In this document: positions 38,112 through 45,875 of the stretch, piece by piece
Layout of the letters: each line of letters begins with the position of its first letter
Position numbering within the stretch: the first letter of the stretch is position 1
From: Pseudomonadota bacterium
GTDB lineage: Bacteria; Pseudomonadota; Alphaproteobacteria; Dongiales; Dongiaceae
DNA: 64,000 bases
Direction: 5' to 3'
NCBI GenBank assembly: GCA_016183985.1
Contig: JACPDN010000011.1
Span: 1 to 64,000, forward strand
The notes under the pieces: model-generated
Databases searched by the model: none
Told to the model about the DNA's origin: nothing
Seen by the model: only the letters and a program-made list of their open reading frames with translations
Translations under genes and position numbers: made by a program

Positions 38112-40181
38112 TTAGCGGGCGACGCGCTTATTGGCGCCAGTATTCTGCGACTGCAGCAACTCAAGGCACGCATCGACGGCAAGCGGCTTCCCATAGCGCC
38201 AGCCCTGTCCGAACTCGCAGCCGCGCTCTTTCAGCAGCCGCTCCTCCTCTTCATGCTCGATGCCCTCGGCAACGACCTTGAGATCGAACAGCCGTGCCAG
38301 CTGCAGGATGGCTTCAACCATCTTGACGCCACTGGCATCCATCGTCATGGCAGTCACGAAGGAACGATCGACCTTCAACGTGTCGACCGGCAACCGGCGC
38401 AGCAAGCTGAGGCTGGAATACCCCGTGCCGAAATCGTCGAGCGACAGGCCGACACCGATTTCCTTCAACCGTTTCAGCAGCTTCATCGTTAGCTCGAAGT
38501 CACGCATAACGGCGCTCTCGGTGATCTCCAGCTTGAGATGAGCGGGCGACAGGCCGGTCTGACGCAGTGCCTGGCGCACGATTTCCGGCAATGCCGGGCC
38601 ATCAAGCTGGCGCGACGAAACGTTGACGCTGATGAAGAGGTTGGGCGCCAGATCCTGTGCCAGCCAGGCCTGAGCCTGCCGGCAGGCTTCCTGTACGACC
38701 CAGGTGCCAATGGGGACGATAAGGCCGGTTTCCTCCGCGATCGGAATGAACTCCATCGGCGCAATCATGCCGCGCTGCGCGTGCTGCCAGCGGACCAGCG
38801 CCTCGAAGCCCGCCAGGTGCCCGGTACGCAAATCGATAATCGGCTGGTAGAGCAGCCGCAGTTCGTCGCGCTTCAGCGCCAAGTGCAGCTCTGCCTCGAT
38901 CCGCAGGCGGTCGCGGGCGCGGCGCTGCATGTCCGGATCGAAGACGACCTCCTGCCCGCCACCCTCTGCCCGCGCCTTGTTCAGCGCCGCCGTGGCGTCG
39001 CGAATGAGATCCTCGGCGCTTTGATGATGCGCCTGCGCCTGGGCCATCCCGATGGAAAGGCTCAAGAGGACGCTTTCGTCGCCCAATGTGATCGGCTCCT
39101 CGGCCGCCGCGCGCACGCGGTGCGACACGCGCACCAGATCGGTATCGTCGCGCATCACATCGAGCAGGATGCACATCGTGTTTTCGCCCATGATGGTGAG
39201 CGTATCGGTCGTCCGCAATGTGCCGACCAGTCGCTGGGCGACGACCTTCTGCACGGCATCGCAGAATACCTGGCCATAGGCTTCGCGCATCGTCTCGTAA
39301 CGATCGATCTGCAGCAGAATGATGCCAAAATTGGCATTCTGCTTGCGCCGGTTCTTGACGATCGTCTGGTTGAGACGGTCGTAAAGGACAATACGATTGG
39401 GCAAGCCCGTCATCGCATCGGTGAGCTTCCGTTCGCTGATGTCGGTAAGCGAACCGGCAATGCGGATCGCTTTGCTCGCGCTGTTACGCTGCCCGGTGCC
39501 CCGCACCAGGAACCAGCGATAGGTCTGGTTCTTGTGCAGCATGCGACATTCCATCTGCAGAGACAGCGTGATGCCTTCCAGGTGGTTGCGCAATTCGACC
39601 TGGAACTGATCGACGTCATCCGGATGGATGATGGCGATCCAGTCCTCCAGCTGCTTGAAGCCGTCCTCACCGGTGCGACCCAACAGGTCGAAACAGCGCG
39701 CGGACATGAAAAGCGCGTCGTTTTCCAGCGTCAGATCCCAGATACCGTCACTGGAACCTGCAACCGCCAAAGCGAAACGTTCCCGCTCCAGCCGGCTGGC
39801 GGCCACGGCGCGGGCCCGGGTCAGCTGGCTGCGCACGCGTGCCAGCAACTCCGCCCCGTAAACGGGAACTGTCAGGAAATCATCGGCGCCACATTCCAGG
39901 CAATGCTCGACCAGTGCCTCGGCACCGGCATCGACCAGGAACACGATCGGCAACTGCTCGGTCCCAAAGAGGGTACGCACGCTTCGGATGAAATCCCCAT
40001 CGGACGGCCGGCGCACGCGCACAAGCAGCAGGTCCGCAGGGGCGTCCGCTCCCTTGACGAGTGGGATTTCCGTCCGGTCCCCTGTGTATTCGACCAGGTA
40101 TCCGCCGACGTCAAAAGCCTGCCGCACGGCCGCACGTTCGGCATCGTCATCGAGGAGACAGAGGATGTGACCATCCAGCAT
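38112..40181 (-). CDS. pseudo-receiver / PAS / degenerate GGDEF / EAL protein, probable c-di-GMP phosphodiesterase
   Basis: A 689-aa cytoplasmic signalling protein. Residues 1-120 look like a receiver domain but the phospho-acceptor position is Arg55 (DLLLVRV). A PAS domain spans about 133-250 (GSSDGIWDL, YRWFLVRGTG). The GGDEF domain (about 253-412) keeps LTDAMTGLPNR but its active loop reads MGENT at 331-335, so it should not make c-di-GMP. The EAL domain (about 430-675) retains E460-A-L, N520, E552, DDFGTGYSS (582-590), K603 and E639, so hydrolysis of c-di-GMP is expected. The ATG at 40181 is preferred over an upstream TTG. A yajQ gene, whose family binds c-di-GMP, is 1.6 kb away. Confidence 0.85.
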   Translation of the reverse strand: MLDGHILCLLDDDAERAAVRQAFDVGGYLVEYTGDRTEIPLVKGADAPADLLLVRVRRPSDGDFIRSVRTLFGTEQLPIVFLVDAGAEALVEHCLECGADDFLTVPVYGAELLARVRSQLTRARAVAASRLERERFALAVAGSSDGIWDLTLENDALFMSARCFDLLGRTGEDGFKQLEDWIAIIHPDDVDQFQVELRNHLEGITLSLQMECRMLHKNQTYRWFLVRGTGQRNSASKAIRIAGSLTDISERKLTDAMTGLPNRIVLYDRLNQTIVKNRRKQNANFGIILLQIDRYETMREAYGQVFCDAVQKVVAQRLVGTLRTTDTLTIMGENTMCILLDVMRDDTDLVRVSHRVRAAAEEPITLGDESVLLSLSIGMAQAQAHHQSAEDLIRDATAALNKARAEGGGQEVVFDPDMQRRARDRLRIEAELHLALKRDELRLLYQPIIDLRTGHLAGFEALVRWQHAQRGMIAPMEFIPIAEETGLIVPIGTWVVQEACRQAQAWLAQDLAPNLFISVNVSSRQLDGPALPEIVRQALRQTGLSPAHLKLEITESAVMRDFELTMKLLKRLKEIGVGLSLDDFGTGYSSLSLLRRLPVDTLKVDRSFVTAMTMDASGVKMVEAILQLARLFDLKVVAEGIEHEEEERLLKERGCEFGQGWRYGKPLAVDACLELLQSQNTGANKRVAR

Positions 40182-40445
40182 CACGCCAACCAATCTCGAT
40201 TGCAGTGCCCAGAGGCGCCTACGCGACAAGTGTCATAGATATAGTCGCTGCCCCGGACGACCACATTCAATCGCGAAAATAGTCCTCGTTAACTAGAGTG
40301 AATTGTTTAAGGATATCTTACCATCGCCCTAGATAGCTGAAATAGTGAGAAAAATTGGCGTAATTCCACAATATTTCCTGGCCACCTTTGCTTGCCAGCT
40401 TGCGCCTGCCCTGCCTATATTGCGCCGCCCATCAGCCAGCAGCCA

Positions 40446-41777
40446 ATGACCGACACCCTCCTCTCCGCTCCCCGGGTTACCCACAGCCGCATCCTCGCCG
40501 TGGCGATCCCGGCGATTCTTGCCAACTTCGCGACCGTCCTGCCCAATCTGGTCGACACCGCGTTGATCGGCCAGACTGGCGATGCGGTGGCGCTGGGCGG
40601 GATTTCGGTCGGCGCATCGCTATCGACCTTCGTGCTCTGGGCCTTCGCCTTTCTGCGCTTAGGGACCGCGGGCTTCACCGCCCAGGCCTATGGCGCCGAG
40701 GACGGCGACGAGATCAAGGCGACGCTCAATCGCGCTCTATCGCTGGCCTGGATCTTCGGCTTCATCATCCTCCTGATCATGGTGCCGCTCGCCTTTGTCG
40801 CCGTTCCCATGTTCGGCTCCTCGGAAGCGGTGGCCGACCTCGCCTCGCGCTATTTCCACTACCGGCTGTTCAGCGCACCCTTCGACCTTACCAACTATGT
40901 CATCTTCGGCTGGCTGATCGGATTGCAGCGCATGGGGCGGGCGCTGGGGCTGCAATTGCTGCTCAACGGCCTCAATGTGGTTCTGTGTTGGCTCTTCGTC
41001 TACCAGCTTCACCTTGGCGTCGACGGCGCAGCGATCGCGACAGCGATCGCACAGGTTATCACGGCCGTCGCCGGCTTTATCGTGGCACGCCGCCTGCTGC
41101 GGATCGTTCCGTTGAGCGATGAATCGGGCTCGCTTATCGACCTCGACAAGCTTTTCGTTCTGGTCTCCGTCAATTTCGATATCTTCCTGCGCACGCTCGC
41201 CATCATGTTCGTCATGGTCTATTTCGTCGGCCTCGGCGCGCGCATGGGCGATGCCACGCTCGCTGCCAACCAGGTGCTTTTCGCGCTGCTGGCCACAATC
41301 GCACAGACTCTCGACGGCTTTGCGCAATCGGCCGAAACGCTGACCGGACAGGCGGTGGGCCAGCGCGACCGCAGCCAGTTGCGCCGCGCGGTCGGTGGAT
41401 CCTTGCTCTGGGCTTTCGTGCTGGCCCTCGGCCTCTCCATTCTACTGGAACGCGAAGGCGGCGCCATTATAGGTCTCTTCAGCGACGACCCCGCCGTGCT
41501 CGCGGCCGCGGCACCTTATCTTCCCTGGCTGGTAGCGACCCCATTGGTCGCCCTCTGGTGCTACATCCTCGACGGTGTCTTCATTGGCGCCACGCGCGGG
41601 CGCGAAATGCGCAACGGCATGGCGATCGCGGCCCTTGGCGCCATCATCGCCCAGTATTTCGCTATTCCCGCTTTCGGCAATCACGGCCTCTGGGGTTCGC
41701 TAATGCTGTTCTTTGTCCTGCGGGCTGCGACACTTTATCTATGGTATCCGCGCATCGCCCGGGCGCTGGCACATTGA
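40446..41777 (+). CDS. MATE-family efflux transporter (DinF-like)
   Basis: A 443-aa inner-membrane protein with 12 hydrophobic segments in two repeated halves. AIPAILANFATVLPNLVDTALIGQTGDAVALGG is the MATE/DinF N-terminal half motif, and LAANQVLFALLATIAQTLDGFAQSAETLTGQAVGQRD matches the corresponding C-terminal region. These pumps export cationic drugs or metabolites in exchange for protons or sodium. The ATG at 40446 was used; 18 further codons are open. The 264-base gap upstream (40182-40445) is AT-rich in 40270-40390 and holds the divergent promoters; no further gene is seen. Confidence 0.88.
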   Translation: MTDTLLSAPRVTHSRILAVAIPAILANFATVLPNLVDTALIGQTGDAVALGGISVGASLSTFVLWAFAFLRLGTAGFTAQAYGAEDGDEIKATLNRALSLAWIFGFIILLIMVPLAFVAVPMFGSSEAVADLASRYFHYRLFSAPFDLTNYVIFGWLIGLQRMGRALGLQLLLNGLNVVLCWLFVYQLHLGVDGAAIATAIAQVITAVAGFIVARRLLRIVPLSDESGSLIDLDKLFVLVSVNFDIFLRTLAIMFVMVYFVGLGARMGDATLAANQVLFALLATIAQTLDGFAQSAETLTGQAVGQRDRSQLRRAVGGSLLWAFVLALGLSILLEREGGAIIGLFSDDPAVLAAAAPYLPWLVATPLVALWCYILDGVFIGATRGREMRNGMAIAALGAIIAQYFAIPAFGNHGLWGSLMLFFVLRAATLYLWYPRIARALAH

Positions 41778-41819
41778 GGCCGCCTGTGGCAGATTTCGTA
41801 AGAGTTTGAGGAGGTTCCG

Positions 41820-42305
41820 ATGCCGTCATTTGACATCGTTTCAAAGACCGAACTGGCCGAGGTCGAGAATGCCGTGCAAGGCGTCGTGCGCGAGGTTTCC
41901 ACGCGCTTCGATTTCAAGGGCTCGCACTGCACGATCGAGCGCAAGGAGGCGGTCATCACCATCAATGCCGATGACGATCTCAAGCTGAAGCAGATGCAGG
42001 AATTGCTCAAGGTCCACATCACGCGCCGCAAACTGGATCCCGGCTGCCTCGAATTCAAGGACGAGCAGAAGGCAACCGGCAATTCGCGCCGCCAGGACGT
42101 GGTGGTGAAGCAAGGCATCGAGCAGACCTTGGCCAAGAAGATTGTCAAGGACATCAAGGACGCCAAGCTCAAGGTCCAGGTTTCGATCCAGGGCGAAGAG
42201 TTGCGCGTCACCGGCAAGAAGCGTGATGAGCTGCAGGACGCCATCGCCTTCGTCAAAGGCCTGAAAATCGAGCAACCGCTCCAGTTCACCAATTTCCGCG
42301 ATTGA
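41820..42305 (+). CDS. YajQ-family nucleotide-binding protein
   Basis: A 161-aa cytoplasmic protein matching the YajQ family from end to end: MPSFDIVSKTELAEVENAV, TRFDFKGSHCTIERKE and GCLEFKDEQKATGNSRRQDVVVKQGI are all diagnostic. Some members, for example in Xanthomonas, bind cyclic di-GMP and affect transcription; others bind nucleotides. GAGGAGG precedes the start. It opens a run of seven closely spaced genes up to the amidase at 47288, with 10 bases to the next gene. Confidence 0.92.
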   Translation: MPSFDIVSKTELAEVENAVQGVVREVSTRFDFKGSHCTIERKEAVITINADDDLKLKQMQELLKVHITRRKLDPGCLEFKDEQKATGNSRRQDVVVKQGIEQTLAKKIVKDIKDAKLKVQVSIQGEELRVTGKKRDELQDAIAFVKGLKIEQPLQFTNFRD

Positions 42306-42315
42306 GGTTTCGATC

Positions 42316-42777
42316 TTGCAGACGCCAATCATCCGTATCGAGAACCCGGACCAGCCCGAGATCCGTGCCATGCTGGCCGAAGGCGACGCTTATTACGCGA
42401 CGCTCTATCCAGCTGAGAGCAACCACCTTGTCGATGTCTCCACACTGCAGACGCCGGAGACGAGCTTTTACGTCGCCCGCGTCGATGGTGCCTTGCGCGG
42501 CATCGGTGCCATCCTGCGCCAGCAAGGCTATGGCGAGATCAAGCGCATGTATGTTGACCCCAAGGCGCGCGGCCTGAAGCTCGGCAGCCGCCTGCTGGCG
42601 GCACTGGAAGGTGACGCACGCGCTGTCGGCATCACATGCCTCCGCCTTGAGACTGGCGTCAAACAGCCCGAAGCCATCGCGCTCTATCGCAAGGCGGGAT
42701 ACCGGGAGATCGCACCCTTCGGTGCGTATCGGCTCGACCCGCATTCGCTCTTCATGGAAAAGAACCTGGACGCATAG
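42316..42777 (+). CDS. GNAT-family N-acetyltransferase
   Basis: A 153-aa acetyltransferase. Motif A (acetyl-CoA binding) is KRMYVDPKARGLKLGSRLLAALE, preceded by the YVARVDGALRGIGAI strand and followed by LRLETGVKQPEAIALYRKAGYREI, typical of GNAT enzymes acting on small molecules or peptides. The TTG start at 42316 follows GAGG (42304-42307). It is within the yajQ-to-amidase gene run, 10 bases before the next gene. Confidence 0.82.
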   Translation: MQTPIIRIENPDQPEIRAMLAEGDAYYATLYPAESNHLVDVSTLQTPETSFYVARVDGALRGIGAILRQQGYGEIKRMYVDPKARGLKLGSRLLAALEGDARAVGITCLRLETGVKQPEAIALYRKAGYREIAPFGAYRLDPHSLFMEKNLDA

Positions 42778-42786
42778 GATAGTCAC

Positions 42787-43134
42787 ATGCCGCCGAAGAA
42801 GAACCCGCTCAACCTCAATGCGCTGCAATTGAAGACCCTGACACTGTTCCAGGCGCTCTCGGGTCTCGAAGGCTATGCCGTGCCGGCTGAAGAGGCTGGC
42901 CACACGCTGATCCAGCGCCTGCCACATGCCCATGGCGATCATTTCCATCTCGGCCCCTGGGTGCTCTCAGCCGCCGATTCCACGGGCCTTGCCAACGAAG
43001 CCGCCTGGAAGGCGCTGGAGCGCAAGGGCCTCATCAAGTCAGCGTTCCCGCGCGCCTGCATCCTGACGCCCGAGGGTCACGCTTACGACACGGGCCTCCG
43101 CCAGTCGATGCTGCACGAAGCGCATCATCACTGA
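42787..43134 (+). CDS. conserved hypothetical protein, winged-helix-like
   Basis: A 115-aa soluble protein of unrecognised family. NPLNLNALQLKTLTLFQAL and NEAAWKALERKGLIKSAFPRACILTPEGHAYDTGL give a helix-turn-wing outline, but no diagnostic residues. The tail is His-rich (EAHHH), and an internal LPHAHGDHFHLG is also His-rich, so metal binding is conceivable. It starts 9 bases after the GNAT gene and ends 2 bases before the degenerate ATPase gene, so all are co-expressed. Of note, conserved coupling to the transporter genes has not been tested. Confidence 0.65.
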   Translation: MPPKKNPLNLNALQLKTLTLFQALSGLEGYAVPAEEAGHTLIQRLPHAHGDHFHLGPWVLSAADSTGLANEAAWKALERKGLIKSAFPRACILTPEGHAYDTGLRQSMLHEAHHH

Positions 43135-43136
43135 GT

Positions 43137-44231
43137 ATGTCGGCACCGAGCCATCTCGACCTGCGCGATCTGACGGCGGGAGAAGCCGCTGCGGCACTTG
43201 ATGGCTACTCGGCACAGCTCGCGCGTGGGTCTTTCTTTGCACTCGTCGCAAGCGCGCCGGAGGTGCTCGGCACTGCCGTCAATCTCATCGCCGGTTTTGC
43301 GCGGCCGCGCCATGGCCGCATCCTGATCGACGGCAAGGATCTGGGCCTGCGCACCCCTGGCGAGCGCGGTGTCATGACGGTGCGGGCGCATCTTGCCCTC
43401 TTTCCCCACCTCACTTTGCGCGCCAACATCGCCTTTCCGCTGGAACAGCGCGGCCATGATCGGTCCGAGATCGCGGCAAGGGTCGACCGCCTAGCGGAGG
43501 AATGCGGCCTCGCCACTGAGCTCCTCGGCCGTCTACCAGCAAACCTCACCGCCGAGCAGAAATTGCGCGGTGCCCTCGCCCGCGCCATCGCCGGGGAGCC
43601 CGAAATCCTGGTGCTCGAACGCCCGTTGCAGGCGCTGCCTCCCGCCGCACGCCATGCCTTCCTGCCGGAACTAAAACGGCTCCATCGCCAATTCAACCTC
43701 ACGACGCTGTTTGCGACCGACGACCTTTCAGAGGCGATGGCCGTCGCCGATACCATCTCCGTCATTGCCGATGGCCGCGAAGTCCAGCTCGGCAAGGCGG
43801 AGGAATTGTTCGGTCGGCCCGCAAGCGCTGCGGTAGCGCGGCTCGCCGGCCCCTGCAACCTGCTGCCGGTCGAGGCCGACATGCAAGAGAGCAAGGCCCT
43901 CCTTCGTTCACCCTTGCTGCAATCCGGCGGCGGCGAATTGGGGCGCGAGCGTTGCCATCCGCAGCTCACAAGCGGCCCGGCCCTGCTGCTGATACGCCCC
44001 GAGGTCGTGCGTCCCTTTCTCGGCATCCGCCGCTTCGATCTCCTCACCGACGGCACGATCGCCGACGTCATGCCGCACGGCACCAACACGCGCATCCATG
44101 TCACCGTCGAAGGCTTTGCCCCGGGCATCATCGCCGAGATCCCATCGCCGGCACCCTTTCCACTCGAAAGCGGCAGACGCGTGACGCTAGGCTGGAATCG
44201 TGCCGATTCTTATTTGCTGCCGGTATCATGA
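43137..44231 (+). CDS. degenerate ABC transporter ATP-binding protein (pseudo-ATPase) with TOBE-like domain
   Basis: A 364-aa protein with the full length and layout of a PotA/PotG-type ATPase but no ATP-site motif intact. The Walker A region after FFAL is VASAPEVLGTA (37-47) instead of GPSGCGKTT. The signature is NLTAEQKLRGALARA (136-150) instead of LSGGQ. Walker B is ILVLERPLQAL (157-167), losing the DE pair. The switch His is Asp195 (ATDDLSEAM). The aromatic D-loop and Q-loop are also altered. The TOBE part with LLIRPEVVRPF survives. The frame is open and ATGA-coupled to two permease genes, so it is probably maintained as a structural or regulatory subunit, not a pseudogene. The neighbouring potG could supply ATPase activity (inference). 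Confidence 0.8.
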   Translation: MSAPSHLDLRDLTAGEAAAALDGYSAQLARGSFFALVASAPEVLGTAVNLIAGFARPRHGRILIDGKDLGLRTPGERGVMTVRAHLALFPHLTLRANIAFPLEQRGHDRSEIAARVDRLAEECGLATELLGRLPANLTAEQKLRGALARAIAGEPEILVLERPLQALPPAARHAFLPELKRLHRQFNLTTLFATDDLSEAMAVADTISVIADGREVQLGKAEELFGRPASAAVARLAGPCNLLPVEADMQESKALLRSPLLQSGGGELGRERCHPQLTSGPALLLIRPEVVRPFLGIRRFDLLTDGTIADVMPHGTNTRIHVTVEGFAPGIIAEIPSPAPFPLESGRRVTLGWNRADSYLLPVS

Positions 44232-45064
44232 CGGCAAGCGGCGACAACACCGCCTTGCCGCTGCGCGGACCACTTGCTGGTCTCGCCTGGACCTCGCTGC
44301 TCCTTCAGGTCGCTATCTTCGCCGCACCCTTGGCTCTTGTCCTCTGGCTGAGCCTCCTTGCCGCCACAGAGGCACCGGGCGATCTGTCGCTGACGGCTTG
44401 GACCAGCCTGCTCGCCTCGCCCCAGGCGCGCGCCGCATTGTTCAGCAGCATCCTGCTGGCAGCCCTGACAGCATTGGGGGCGACGTTGCTCGCAACGCCT
44501 CTCGCCTTTCTCATCGCGGTTCGCGGCCGCGTTCTCGGTCGCGTGGCGCTCGGCTTCGTTATCGTCATGTGGTTCTTCGATCCCGGCCTGCGCATCCTGG
44601 GTTGGATGCAGGCTTTCAAGGATCTGGCGATGCTGGAGATCCTGCCCGCATCGATTCTCGGTGGCTTCGTCGCCGAACTGATCGCCAGCGTCCATGCCTG
44701 GCTCCCGCTTGGCATCCTGGTTCTCGCCCTCGCCTTCGGCCAAGTCGATACCGAGCTGTTGCGTACCGCGCGAGAATGCGGCGCCACCAGCATCACTTTG
44801 CTTCGCCGCATTTTGTGGCCGCTTTGCCACCGTGCCGTTGCCCTTTCGGCGGTGCTGGTCTTCAGTGGTGCGATCGGCAGTTTCCTGGAGCCCCGCCTCC
44901 TCGGCACCGGTGAGTTCGAACAGGCCAGCGAATGGCTGCAGCGTGCCTTGGAAAGTGAGACCGGCTGGCCTTACGCCGCCGCCATGTTGATCCTCATGCT
45001 TGTACTCGCCGCGCTCCCGCTCGTCGCACTGACGCTCCTCCATCAGCGAAAGGCGCGCCGATGA
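44228..45064 (+). CDS. ABC transporter permease, PotB/PotH-like
   Basis: A 278-aa inner-membrane protein with about six hydrophobic segments. The EAA coupling loop is TELLRTARECGATSITLLRRILWPLCH, with the conserved Gly and Pro. ILGWMQAFKDLAML is a PotB-like periplasmic stretch. Its ATG overlaps the stop of the degenerate ATPase gene, and its own stop overlaps the next permease start, so the three are translated together. The upstream open frame from 43952 is a shadow. No substrate-binding protein gene is in this operon. Confidence 0.82.
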   Translation: MTASGDNTALPLRGPLAGLAWTSLLLQVAIFAAPLALVLWLSLLAATEAPGDLSLTAWTSLLASPQARAALFSSILLAALTALGATLLATPLAFLIAVRGRVLGRVALGFVIVMWFFDPGLRILGWMQAFKDLAMLEILPASILGGFVAELIASVHAWLPLGILVLALAFGQVDTELLRTARECGATSITLLRRILWPLCHRAVALSAVLVFSGAIGSFLEPRLLGTGEFEQASEWLQRALESETGWPYAAAMLILMLVLAALPLVALTLLHQRKARR

Positions 45065-45861
45065 TCCGCCGCGTCAATCGCTTTTCCGGTGCACTGCTCC
45101 ACTTTGCCTCGTCATTGCTGGTACTGTTCCTGCTGCTGCCGGTCGGCGCCATCTTCGGTCTCGGCCTCTATTACACACTGGGCATTTTCCTTGTCGCGGA
45201 CACGAGCCAGATGATGGCGGCGCTCGGCAAGGAATCCGGCATCGCACCGGCACTCGCGGAAACGCCGCTCATCGCGCTTGCCGTCATGATCCTGGCTAGC
45301 GCCTGGGGCCTCGCCTTGTCGCTGTTGTGGCGACGCTGGATCCGCAACCGTCGCTACCTGCCGCTGCTCGCATCGGCATTGCCATTCCTGCTGCCGCGCT
45401 TTGGCCTTGGGGCACTCTTCCTCCTCGCCTGTCTCAAGCTTGCGCAATGGGGCGGCAATGCACTGGGCCTGACACTGGTGGCGCTCGCCCAAGCAGCCGT
45501 CGCGGCACCGCTTGTGGCGGCGATCCTGTGCCTGGGTTGGCAGCGTGTCGATCCTGCCTGGCGCGCCGCAGCACGCGAAGCCGGCGCCGATGAGGTGACG
45601 GTATTCCGCCGCCTCACATGGCCGGTCTTGAAGCCCTATATGATGTTCGGCGCCCTCATCGCTTTCATCCTGTCGCTGGGTGATTTTTACCTTGGCAACA
45701 GCCTCTCCGGCGATGCCGTGCTTCTGCCCGGCGCCATCCTCTCCGGGGTCGCCCAGAACGCCTCACCGCTCTATCATGCGCTGGTCGCCCTGATGGTTCT
45801 GGTCGACATCGCCCTCTTCATTTTTGTTACCCGCAGCCTCAAACGGCTTAACCTGATCTAG
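45061..45861 (+). CDS. ABC transporter permease, PotC/PotI-like
   Basis: A 266-aa inner-membrane protein with six hydrophobic segments. The EAA loop is AWRAAAREAGADEVTVFRRLTWPVLKP, and the closing segment LSLGDFYLGNSLSGDAVLLPGAIL matches the PotC SLDDF-type region. It forms a heterodimer with the preceding permease (inference from the standard architecture). The amidase gene starts 14 bases after its stop. Confidence 0.82.
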   Translation: MIRRVNRFSGALLHFASSLLVLFLLLPVGAIFGLGLYYTLGIFLVADTSQMMAALGKESGIAPALAETPLIALAVMILASAWGLALSLLWRRWIRNRRYLPLLASALPFLLPRFGLGALFLLACLKLAQWGGNALGLTLVALAQAAVAAPLVAAILCLGWQRVDPAWRAAAREAGADEVTVFRRLTWPVLKPYMMFGALIAFILSLGDFYLGNSLSGDAVLLPGAILSGVAQNASPLYHALVALMVLVDIALFIFVTRSLKRLNLI

Positions 45862-45875
45862 AATGGATTCACGCT

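Noticed and set aside
38538-40238. Plus-strand open frame of 566 codons opposite the EAL protein
   Set aside because: Shadow of a gene with complete PAS and EAL motifs; no start signal and no recognisable motif.
43137-44231. Calling the degenerate ATPase gene a pseudogene
   Set aside because: The frame is intact over full length, coupled by overlap to the next gene, and the TOBE part is well kept; nothing but the motif losses speaks for decay.
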